Part shown: piece by piece, positions 22,706-30,896 of the stretch
How positions within the stretch are numbered: the first letter of the stretch is position 1
Layout of the letters: every line of letters starts with the position of its first letter
Source of the DNA: Rhynchopus sp. YZ270_cl-10
Taxonomy: Eukaryota > Euglenozoa > Diplonemea > Diplonemida > Diplonemidae
NCBI GenBank assembly: GCA_964035575.1
Contig: OZ037918.1
Location: 310,001 to 374,000 of the forward strand
DNA length: 64,000 bases
Direction: 5' to 3'
Program-made: the position numbers and the translations under genes
The notes under the pieces: generated by a model
What the model was told of the DNA's origin: nothing
Database searches by the model: none
Seen by the model: the letters and a program-made list of their open reading frames with translations, nothing else

Positions 22706-23035
22706 TCATCGCTGTCTGCGTGTCTTTGTGAGGACCGTTGCAGGGGTGGGTGCCATTGTGGACATGGGGGGTCCTGCTGCTGCTTCGTGCATGATCTGCT
22801 TGAGGGAGAGCATCTGCACGGAGGGTGTGTGCACCTCTTCGACAGCAGAGAGCAGCGACGACGTGGCTGCCAGGACGGCGTCGTCGGCACTGCCGGCAAG
22901 GACGACGTCGATGGGCAGGTCCACACTGCGCTGTGCGTCCATCGTTGCCAGCATGCTCTGGTACACCTCCTGTGGACCCGGGCGAGATGTGTTGGTTGGT
23001 GGCGGTGCAGGGTACAGCACGGTTTCGGTCTCCAT
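22706..23035 (-). CDS. Small hypothetical protein
   Basis: The frame runs from an ATG at 23035 to TGA at 22706, giving 109 residues. The N-terminus is proline-rich (YPAPPPTNTSRPGP). A likely helical region follows (EVYQSMLATMDAQRSVDLPI, DDAVLAATSSLLSAVEEV, LSLKQIMHEAA), and the end is basic (TKTRRQR). There is no signal peptide or membrane segment. Codon third positions are G/C-rich as in the neighbouring genes, which favours a real gene over chance. No family is recognised. It could also be one exon of a larger gene, because the frame stays open upstream of the ATG into 23068. Confidence 0.5.
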   Translation of the reverse strand: METETVLYPAPPPTNTSRPGPQEVYQSMLATMDAQRSVDLPIDVVLAGSADDAVLAATSSLLSAVEEVHTPSVQMLSLKQIMHEAAAGPPMSTMAPTPATVLTKTRRQR

Positions 23036-23934
23036 TGCGGCTGTGTCGCTCAAAGAGCACAAAGACAATCTATACTATAGTGCTCGTTAAGACATCCTGG
23101 GAGGGAGTGAGAGAGTGAGAGTGTGGTTAAAAATTAGTGTTTGGAAAAGAAAAGAGAGAGAAAAGTTGAAACGTGCAAAACGATTCACCGGACACCAGTG
23201 GACGCAGGGGGAGTACTGCTTCTCCTGCTTTGGTTATAATAGAACCCCAGAGAGAGAGAGAGAGAGCACTTCATTTAGGATGCACACGGTTTCCATGAGG
23301 GAGGTTGTGTCAGGTGTACATAATCATTGCCCAACCAGGGCGGCAACACAGTGAAAACTGTTTATATGACAGCTACACGAGAGATACATTATCAAAAAAA
23401 AATGGGGGAATATTCGGGTAGTGGGTGTACATCTTTGATATCAAAAACGGAGGCTAGAAAATCACATAAAACTGTAGTTGTTGATGCAGGCACCTCCGAC
23501 TGACCCACTGTACGATGCCAGCCATCCGGATGAAAGCACAAGAAAATCACATAAAATGGTGCACTGATAAAAGGGGTAATGATCACCACCCCTTGTTGTG
23601 CCGGAATAATGGTCGGGTCGCCCTGGAGAAGCGTGTACGGGAAAAGCGAGGTGGTGTGCAGGGGGTGAAGAAAAGATACAATGTGCCTCTGATGCACACC
23701 CATTTGACTTGAAATACAACAGCCCCTCTCGTGAACAGTGTGCCTAACTACCTAACTAAACACACGAGAAACATTAATTATTCATGTGTTCAGGAGTGTT
23801 TCTGAGACTCAATTATCAGCACCTGACCTACTATACACAGAACTGGAAAAAATCGGCCTGGAAAAAGGTGTAGGGTTTTTCTTTAGCAATTTACCCATAT
23901 TAATAATCCCCTCTCTCCAGACACACATCCCCCC
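23036..23934. other. Intergenic region with L, Q, P and M repeats
   Basis: Four repeat families sit in this 0.9-kb gap in the order L (23155), Q (23243), P (23465) and M (23705). No gene is supported. Confidence 0.65.
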
Positions 23935-24483
23935 CTACAGGTCAACAATCTCCTCCTCTTCCTCCTCCTTCTCCTTTTCGCTGTTCTTCTCAACCACTTC
24001 TATAAGTTTCTTTGCTTCTTTTTGTTTTGCTGGAGTTGACATCCGCATCTTTTTTTGAGGAGGCTCGAAGGTAGCAAGGAGGGAGCACAGCTCCTCTGTG
24101 AAGCCGTGGAAGTCTTTGTTGAAGATGCATGCGTTGTTCAGGGCGGAGAGGCGGTCGGGGTCGGTGTCGATGGCGGTGATGAGTTCTTGCAGGGCGGGGT
24201 CGCGCAGCTGTGCCCTTAGCGACGTATTGCGCCCTATCGCCTCCAGCTGCATTGAGTTAATCGTCTCATCGCTTGTCTCCTCATTCTCCCTCAGCCTCGT
24301 CTCCGCAAGTGCCCGCACCCGCCTCTCTCTCTCCCCCTCCACCTCCTTCCTCTCCCCACTGCACCCCTTCAGCTCAAAATGCCCCTTATAACAAGACACA
24401 CTACAATACCACAGCTTGCAGCAAGGGGTTTTGTATTTCCGCGCGCCGTCGCCGCACATTTGGCAGAGGGTGGCTTCGGACAT
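23935..24483 (-). CDS. ZNHIT3-like: ZNHIT3-like HIT-type zinc-finger protein
   Basis: A single exon encodes 182 residues from an ATG at 24483. The N-terminus is a zf-HIT finger with ligand candidates C7-x2-C10, C21/C22, C27, C31, H35 and C41 in the order expected for the family (CQMC, YCSVSCYKGH). Residues about 85-145 match the ZNHIT3 C-terminal helical domain: SLRAQLRDPALQELITAID, LSALNNACIFNKDF and TEELCSLL. In yeast and animals this domain (Hit1/ZNHIT3) binds Rsa1/NUFIP1 and helps assemble box C/D snoRNPs in the nucleus. A Lys/Glu-rich linker joins the two parts, and the protein ends in an acidic run (EKEKEEEEEEIVDL). The human protein has about 155 residues, so this one is slightly longer because of linker and tail. 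Confidence 0.85.
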   Translation of the reverse strand: MSEATLCQMCGDGARKYKTPCCKLWYCSVSCYKGHFELKGCSGERKEVEGERERRVRALAETRLRENEETSDETINSMQLEAIGRNTSLRAQLRDPALQELITAIDTDPDRLSALNNACIFNKDFHGFTEELCSLLATFEPPQKKMRMSTPAKQKEAKKLIEVVEKNSEKEKEEEEEEIVDL

Positions 24484-24836
24484 TTTTTTTTTTTTTTTTG
24501 AGGGGAGAATTAGGATAGCTGAGAAAGAGCTAGAATATCAGGAGCGGCCTCAGTATAGTGTAAGCTTTTTTTTTTGAAAATTTTTGTATTAGTGTAGACA
24601 CCCGAGGGAGCTCCACACAAAAAAAATTTCTCTGTAAGGTGTTTATGAGGAGGGGGGAAGGGAAAGGAGAGAATTTGAAAAAAAAAAAAAAAAAAAAAAA
24701 AACGAAAAAAAAAATTATGGTGTTTTGGACGGAATTAACCGGAGAAAACGTAGGATACGTTTCTTTTATCCCCCCCCCGCTCCCCAGCACCCCTACTCCC
24801 CTTCTTTCCCCCCCATCCCAAAAAAAAATGCCCATT
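24484..24836. other. Intergenic gap with O repeat and A/C runs
   Basis: An O repeat at about 24582-24615 and a run of about 23 A residues at 24679-24701 are the only features. No gene is seen. Confidence 0.65.
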
Positions 24837-27159
24837 TTATGGTGGATCGTACGCTATGTCATCGTCATCTCCGTCGTGTCTGTTGTTCTCCCCGCCACGG
24901 TCTTCGCTGTCTGTCGTATGCGCTGCGCTCGAAGGCGCGTTGTGGGGGCTGTCCTCTTCGGGGTAGGCTGGACGTGGTCCGTTGTGGTCGTCGTGTTGGG
25001 TCTCCTGCTCTTCTTCTGTAGTAGGGTCGCCTGTTGTCTCCCGCCTGAGGGCTAGCTTCTCCTGCTTCATCTTCTCAGAAGGGTACGTCGCGACCATGTC
25101 CGCCAGCAGCTGGCGCAGCTCTGCAACGCCCTTCTTTTCAACGTTGATCTCGAGCAGCGGGGAAGGGGTCGGCTCGGGCTCTTCTTCGGCAGCCTCGCCG
25201 CCGTCTTCCGCGTCAGCATCGTCTTCGTCGGCATCGTCGGTCCAGAGGGGGTGCTGTGAGAGGTTGTGAAGGGGTTGTATAGTGGAATACTTTGTGATGA
25301 ACGAAAAAAGGGGGGTAACAAAAACACCACTCCCGTTAGGAGGAGGGGACCAACAAACGGCGTAGGCAAGCAAAACAAAACGATCTAAAAATGCATGTGT
25401 GAGCGCCTAAAAAGAACGCCTGAGGCTGATGACCCGAGGGGAGCAAAAAGGGAACTATCAGAGGCTGTTTTTTGAATAGGTGAACCCACAAACGAACGGG
25501 GTGACAGTACAGTGCACAGTGTGAAATACCGTAACTGTAAATATGTTGGACCGTAAAAATGTTGGGACAGCCCAAAAAAAAGGCTCGCTCGTCCCAACAT
25601 TATTACGGTCCAACATATTTACAGTTACGGTACGTCAAAAACAACAACAGCTTTTGACATGCAAAGCCCTAGGCATACCATTAGTGCGTCACGAGCGCTG
25701 AGTCTGTCCTCTGCTGAGAAGACAAGCAGTTTGGACACAAGGTCGACCACCTGTGTGAAGTCTTCCATTGGCTTGCCACGCTTTTCGCGTTCACGCGCTA
25801 TGAAGGCGACGAGGTCCATCTGTGGGTACTCCGGCTGCGAGGAGACAAATTCACGTGCCTTTTCGGACGAAATACGTCCTATACTGCGCTGGTCCGGCTT
25901 GCCTGTGGTCTTCAGAATCGACACTACTTGGTTCCGGATGTCGTGCCCTGGGATCAGCACCGCCCCAGCCGCCATCTCCACGAGGATGCACCCCACACTC
26001 CACATATCGATTGCAGGTGTGTAGTTGCTGCTCTCCAGCAGCAGCTCCGGTGCACGGTAGTACCGTGTCACAACGTATTCTGTCATCTCATCACCCTCCA
26101 GGACCCGTGCCAGACCAAAGTCCACAACCTTTAAGTCGCAGTCGCCGTTCACAACGATGTTGCTGTGGGGAATGTGATGTGTGAGGAGTTGGGATGAAAA
26201 AAAAGAAAAGTTCTTTCAATTTCATTATTTTCTAAAACGAAAAGAAGGCAGAGAAAAGTTTATAAGATGATCCTATGCCTCTCGTGCTTAGGATCGTCGG
26301 GTAAAGTGTTTGTGATGTGAGCTATGTCCAGAGCTAAGCGTAAAGGGGGTTTTTTTCTTTATTTGTATGAAGAGGCTGGGGAGAGAGAGGGGGGTAGGTA
26401 CTGCTGGCAAACCTTGGCTTCAAATCTCTGTGCATTATCCCGCTCTCGTGAACGTGCGCCATTGCCTTGAGCAATTGAGACCCAAAATATCGGATGTGCT
26501 CGAGAGGGAGCGCCTTGTGCAGCTTCAACAGCCCAGAGAGGTCTACATCCAAGAGCTGTGTGCGTGTTTGTGTGAAAAAGGTTCATTTACATTACTAACT
26601 CAGACACCCGAAAGGCGACATTGCCACACATAGTATAATTATTCACGTTTGGCTGCCATTTAGGAAGCCATTTTTTAGGTTTTTTCCCTTCGGTGGCGCG
26701 ATGATAATTGGGGGAATTCAAAAAAAGGGGCAAAAAGAAAGGGAAAACTTGCCGCAGGAATCACTCAAGAAAACCCCATATGCTCCACACCTCTGTAACA
26801 AGGTACACATCCTCGGTGTTCTTCTCTGTTGTGAGAGTAGGTGCGATGAAGGCGTCTTGGAGACAGATGATGTTCTCGTGTACGAAGTGCTTGAGGAGGG
26901 CCACCTCACGCACGACACGGCGCAGCTCGGGGAGCTCCACCCGCCCGCCACATGGCACCGCAATCTTCTTCAGCGCAACCTTCACCTCCGCCCCACTCTC
27001 ATCCACAGTCGTGGCCCGGCACACCGTCCCGTACTGCCCCCTCCCCACCACTGTCTGCAGCTCATACGTCTGCGGCACCGTGAAGTATGTGTCCAGCACC
27101 TGGTAGGACTTCCACATATCATCCTGCGTATTCGCTTCCTCTACCGCCGCCCCTTCCAT
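24837..27159 (-). CDS. MAPK: MAP kinase with TEY activation motif and acidic tail, four exons
   Basis: Exons are 27159-26791, 26555-26413, 26162-25679 and 25253-24837, joined in phase (donors GTGTGG, GTTTGC, GTATGC), giving 470 residues. Kinase landmarks are the glycine loop GRGQYGTV at 39-46, catalytic Lys64, helix-C Glu85, HRDLKPSN at 165-172, DFG at 185-187, the activation-lip pair T198-E199-Y200 and APE at 208-210. TEY is the ERK-type dual phosphorylation site used by MAPK kinases. The kinase fold ends at HPLW (333-336), whose codons cross intron 3; the in-frame stop at 25625 lies inside that intron. Beyond it is a tail of about 134 residues rich in Asp/Glu. Further in-frame ATG codons exist upstream of 27159, as far as 27294, but the stretch is proline-rich and unlike a kinase start. 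Confidence 0.92.
25527..25632. mobile_element. Stem-loop MITE, Tc1/mariner-like, in MAPK intron 3
   Basis: Two 42-base arms (25527-25568 and 25591-25632) are inverted repeats with a single mismatch, around a 22-base loop. The arms begin TACCGTAACTGTAAATATG. If the outer TA is the target duplication, the element is TA-CCGTAACTG...CAGTTACGG-TA, as for Tc1/mariner MITEs. It lies near the 5' end of the intron, about 46 bases from the GTATGC donor at 25678. In RNA it would fold into a near-perfect hairpin. Confidence 0.8.
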
Positions 27160-27313
27160 AGGGAAAGGCTGTGTGTGTCGTGTGTGTGTGTGGGAAAGTC
27201 GGCGGTCTGAGGGGAGGGGAGGAGGAGGAGGGGTGATGAGGGGAGGAGGAGGGTGGGGGAGGTGTGGTGTGGTGGGGGGGTTGCTCGGTGGCATAGTGGG
27301 GGAGGAGGTGTGG

Positions 27314-28142
27314 ATCTCGCGGGAAATAATTCACTTTCAAGGCACGAAAGGAAGCCCAGAAGCGACTCAACATCCTTGCTTTTGTGTTCAGGGGTGTTCA
27401 GAGTGTGAGAAAAAGTGGTGTTTGTGAACGTGTGATGAGATAAATCTCGCGGGAAATAATTCACTTTCAGGGCACAAAAGATAGCCCAGAAGCGACTCAA
27501 CATCCTTGCTTTGTTGTGATGTGGTTTGGATCGTGGTGATCATGAGTGGACGTGTGGGGTGACAGAAATCTCGCGGGAAATAATTCACTTTCAAGGCACG
27601 AAAGGTAGCCCAGAAGCGACTCAACATCCTTGCTTTTGTGTTCAGGGGTGTGAGAAAGTGGTGTCTGTAGACATGGTGTGTGACATAAATCTCGCGGGAA
27701 ATAATTCACATTCAGGGCACAAAGGAAGCCCAGAAGCGACTCAACATCCTTGCTTTGTTGTGATGTGGTTTGGATCGTGGTGATCATGAGTGGACGTGTG
27801 GGGTGACAGAAATCTCGCGGGAAATAATTCACTTTCAGGGCACAAAAGATAGCCCAGAAGCGACTCAACATCCTTGCTTTGTGAAAAGGGGTGCTCAGAG
27901 TGTGAGAAAAAGTGGTGTCTGTGGACGTGTGGGGAGATAAATCTCGCGGGAAATAATTCACTTTCAAGGCACGAAAGGAAGCCCAGAAGCGACTCAACAT
28001 CCTTGCTTTGTGTATAGGGGTGCTTAGAGCGTAAGAAAGTCGTGTCTGTGGACGTGCGGGGAGACAGAAATCTCGCGGGAAATAATTCACTTTCAAGGCA
28101 CGAAAGGTAGCCCAGAAGCGACTCAACATCCTTGCTTTTGTG
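27314..28142. repeat. Seven-copy tandem array, 121-130-bp period
   Basis: Units begin ATCTCGCGGGAAATAATTCA at 27314, 27444, 27568, 27689, 27812, 27941 and 28070. Each has a core of about 72 bases that ends CGACTCAACATCCTTGCTTT and is nearly invariant. The cores are separated by about 50 bases that vary and fall into a few types; the type with TTTGGATCGTGGTGATCATG occurs twice (after units 2 and 4). The array fills most of the gap between the MAPK start and the next gene upstream. Minus-strand frames read through single units but differ in phase between units, so I do not call it coding. Confidence 0.9.
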
Positions 28143-28478
28143 TACGGGGCTTTCGGTGACGCTTTCGAACAACAACAAATATGCTTTTCTTTTTTCTTCA
28201 TTTTTTTCTTCAATTATCTACAAAGACTCTAAATTACACGGAAAGATTATGACAATTCTACATTATTATTATTTTCGCCACTCATTTCCGACGATATTTA
28301 TTTATTTTTGTTTATCAAGATGAACCTACACCTCTCACCTTTTTAAACAACTTTTAACACACATTTTTTTTCTTTTCTTTTGGCTACATTATTGCTACAC
28401 TCTAGTTGCCACCTTGTACTCCACATTTTACCCAACTATTTTTCATTATTTTCGCCCCAAAAAAAATTCAAAAAAAAA
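28143..28478. other. Intergenic, AT-rich
   Basis: A K-like fragment (AAGATGAACCTACACCTCTC) at about 28317-28338 is the only feature. Confidence 0.6.
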
Positions 28479-29285
28479 TCATGACATTTGAAGCGCCATT
28501 TCGACTGCCATTGCGGCAGTGCGGAGTTTGGCTAAGTGCTCTTCTAGCTCTAGACCTTCACTTTCCGATGTCGTTAGACGCCGCTGTCGTTCGCGCACGA
28601 GGGAGAGTACACGCTCGGAACACTCTGCGGAGACACGGTGATGGGCGCTCATCTGTGCACACAGCGCACCACCTGCACCCTCCTGCACCTCCCCCACCGA
28701 CACCGCTGCCCCCACACTACCACCGCTGCTGCTGCTGCTGCCGCTACCCCCCTGCCAGCTCCCCTCTGTGCTGCTCCGCTCACCCGCCTGCCCTACCTGC
28801 CCCACCCACCCCACACCCTCCAGCGCAACTGCGGTTGGGGCTGGTGTTGGCGGTGCAGGAGGCGTGGGTGGGGCGGGGGTGCGGCGGTGCACAGCAACTA
28901 CAGCGGGCTGGGTGTGCTGCGGAACCTGCTGTCGTTGGTAGTGGTGATGCTGCTGCTGCGGCTGCTGTTGGTGCTGCTGTTCCACTCCAAGCCCTTCCGG
29001 CAACGCAGGCGACACACGCAGCACCGGCGCGACATTCAAATTCGGTGCGCGTTGTGGGCACTCTACCACACCCACCACCCCTTGTACATGAGCCGCGCCA
29101 GTCATCGGACAGTACGCTGAGGTGGCTGGGTGCCGCCCGCAGGTAGGGCAGCAGCCAGTAGCGGCACCGGTAGAGGCAGTGGTGATGGCAGTGGTGGGGG
29201 CAGTCTGCAGACGTCCCACAGGCGCCTCCTCGGCACACCACACCTTATCTTCTATGAGGGCATGTGGTCCAGGGTCGTGGTACAT
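28479..29285 (-). CDS. Hypothetical protein rich in Gln, His and Pro
   Basis: The frame runs from an ATG at 29285 to TGA at 28479, giving 268 residues. There is no signal peptide. Residues about 45-65 hold a cysteine cluster (GCCPTCGRHPATSAYCP) that could bind zinc. The middle is low-complexity: a Gln/His run (QQHQQQPQQQHHHYQRQQ), a Pro/Ala/Thr run (PAPPTPPAPPTPAPT) and a Ser/Gly run. The last 65 residues are predicted helical with coiled-coil character (RVLSLVRERQRRLTTSES, LEEHLAKLRTAAMAVEMAL). The consistent frame over 800 bases and the ordered C-terminal helix support a real gene. No family is recognised; low-complexity Gln-rich proteins are often transcription or RNA factors, which is inference only. 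Confidence 0.55.
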   Translation of the reverse strand: MYHDPGPHALIEDKVWCAEEAPVGRLQTAPTTAITTASTGAATGCCPTCGRHPATSAYCPMTGAAHVQGVVGVVECPQRAPNLNVAPVLRVSPALPEGLGVEQQHQQQPQQQHHHYQRQQVPQHTQPAVVAVHRRTPAPPTPPAPPTPAPTAVALEGVGWVGQVGQAGERSSTEGSWQGGSGSSSSSGGSVGAAVSVGEVQEGAGGALCAQMSAHHRVSAECSERVLSLVRERQRRLTTSESEGLELEEHLAKLRTAAMAVEMALQMS

Positions 29286-30275
29286 ATCCAAAGCAGGAGG
29301 AGGGGAAGGTGCCCCTTTGTTGGCCTAGGGGGGTGGTGGTAGGATGAAGGGAGAAGTGGGGGAGGAGGGAGAGATTTATTTCGTGGTGTTGCTATTTTTG
29401 TGCTTTATCTTGCGAAGGAAGTTGGCAAAATGCAAAGGGATCATAAAAAGAGTGGAGTTGTAATACAAAAGCCCTCTCGTGAACAGTGTACCTTGGTGGC
29501 TGTACCGGGGGTGGACACCCGGTACACCCGAAAGATGGTGGGTTTTTTTTTTTGTAGTGCAAAAAGAACGCAGGGTGAACCTGGCTGTACCGTGGAGCAG
29601 CCGCAACATTGCCCATGGCTGGGGGTGGACACCCCAACCATGCAAATCCTACATTTTTCGTGGTTTACATCCTATATAAAAAAAACCAACGCTCGCTTTG
29701 GATAACTGAGGGGAATACAGAAATACTCAATCCCCAGCTACGTCACGTAGGCCGTCCACCTTCAGGTTGAGTCCACCGGTACCCCCACAAGATTCACCGC
29801 GCTTAGGATCCAAGCGTAGTATCAACAGGAGCATCAAGCTCCATGAAGTAAGGATTTTTTTACCCGGATGTTTTGACAAAGTATTTGGAGTGTAGTTGCC
29901 GGGCACCTCACGTTATATGTTTGCGAAAGCTCCCACTTTATGTTGACGATTTGTTCATCAAAGAAGAAAACGTCCTCACAGCACCCCACAAAGAAAGAGA
30001 AGTTGAAAGGTGCAAAAAACGCCTCACCGTTCATCGGACGCAGACACTACGAAGAAAAATATGAAGATGAACCTCCCCTCGCACTGCACCGTACAAAACA
30101 AACCTTCGAGGTATGCGGAAACACACCTACGGTACACCACATAGCCAAAAGCAGGCCATATGACCCACAGTTGCTAACACCACCACCCCCCCCCACACAC
30201 ACAACCAACACCATACTACCCCTACCAAACCGACACTCACCAACCCCCCCTCCTCCTCCTCCTCCTCCTCTCCCT
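29286..30275. other. Intergenic with M and L repeats
   Basis: An M repeat in two halves (29453-29520, 29620-29672) and an L repeat (29994-30053) are present. A C-rich run lies at 30183-30200. No gene is supported. Confidence 0.65.
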
Positions 30276-30896
30276 TCACCACTCCGCAAAAGTGTATGGG
30301 TGTAATGGGGGTTTTTGGAGCACACTTCCTTCACGCACTTGCGTCAGAGCCGCACCCGGCCGCCATGGGGCGAAGGTATGTCGGTGTGCGGTGGCGCTGT
30401 GCACACTACGATAGAGCAGGCACAACACCGCGAAAGACATGCTGGGCACACCACTGGACGCACCGTTCGGCTTGAAGAAGGGCACACCACTACCCCCACC
30501 ACCACCACCACCACCACCACCATCCCGCCTCCTCCCCCCCACCCTCCCACGCAACGTCTTCCTGCACGTCTCCGCTGACAACGCCATCTCCACCCCCCTC
30601 GCCGTCTCCGCCATCCCCTCTCGTATCGCCCTCCCCGCTCTCTGCTCAGCCGCCTCCCTCTGCCGTGTACGAACCTGCAATGCTTTCATTCGCCCCCCTC
30701 TTCCAAACCTTCCACCAGGATTCCTACATGATACACATTCCTTTGTTATAGAAGCGGTGGTAGCTTTCATGAATGCGAGAGATTTGGCATGAGGTGAAGA
30801 AGGTGAAGAAGGTGAAGATGTGCTCCGAATCAGAGGGGGTACCGCAGATGTATAAGATGGATGTACTGGTGGTGTGGGGTTGTGTCGTTTGTTCAT
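30276..30896 (-). CDS. Hypothetical basic protein with polyglycine tract
   Basis: The frame runs from an ATG at 30896 to TGA at 30276, giving 206 residues. The N-terminus is Ser/Pro-rich (IRSTSSPSSPSSPHAK). A CVSC pair and an RFGRGGR motif follow, then a basic helix (VRTRQREAAEQRAGRAIREG). A run of about 11 glycines (30491-30525) comes after an RRRD motif. The C-terminal part contains FAVLCLLYRSVHSATAHRH. There are no membrane segments and no known domain. RG-rich and Gly-rich segments are common in RNA-binding proteins, which is only a hint. This call is weaker than its neighbours because half of the sequence is low-complexity. Confidence 0.4.
   Translation of the reverse strand: MNKRHNPTPPVHPSYTSAVPPLIRSTSSPSSPSSPHAKSLAFMKATTASITKECVSCRNPGGRFGRGGRMKALQVRTRQREAAEQRAGRAIREGMAETARGVEMALSAETCRKTLRGRVGGRRRDGGGGGGGGGGSGVPFFKPNGASSGVPSMSFAVLCLLYRSVHSATAHRHTFAPWRPGAALTQVREGSVLQKPPLHPYTFAEW

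Noticed and set aside
25625-25678. End of the MAP kinase at the stop at 25625
   Set aside because: This stretch follows a GTATGC donor and overlaps the stem-loop element. Splicing to 25253 restores the HPLW motif expected at the end of the kinase fold.
27314-28142. CRISPR-like array
   Set aside because: Cores of about 72 bases and partly shared spacers, in an intron-bearing eukaryotic genome without cas genes, do not fit CRISPR. It is kept as a tandem repeat.
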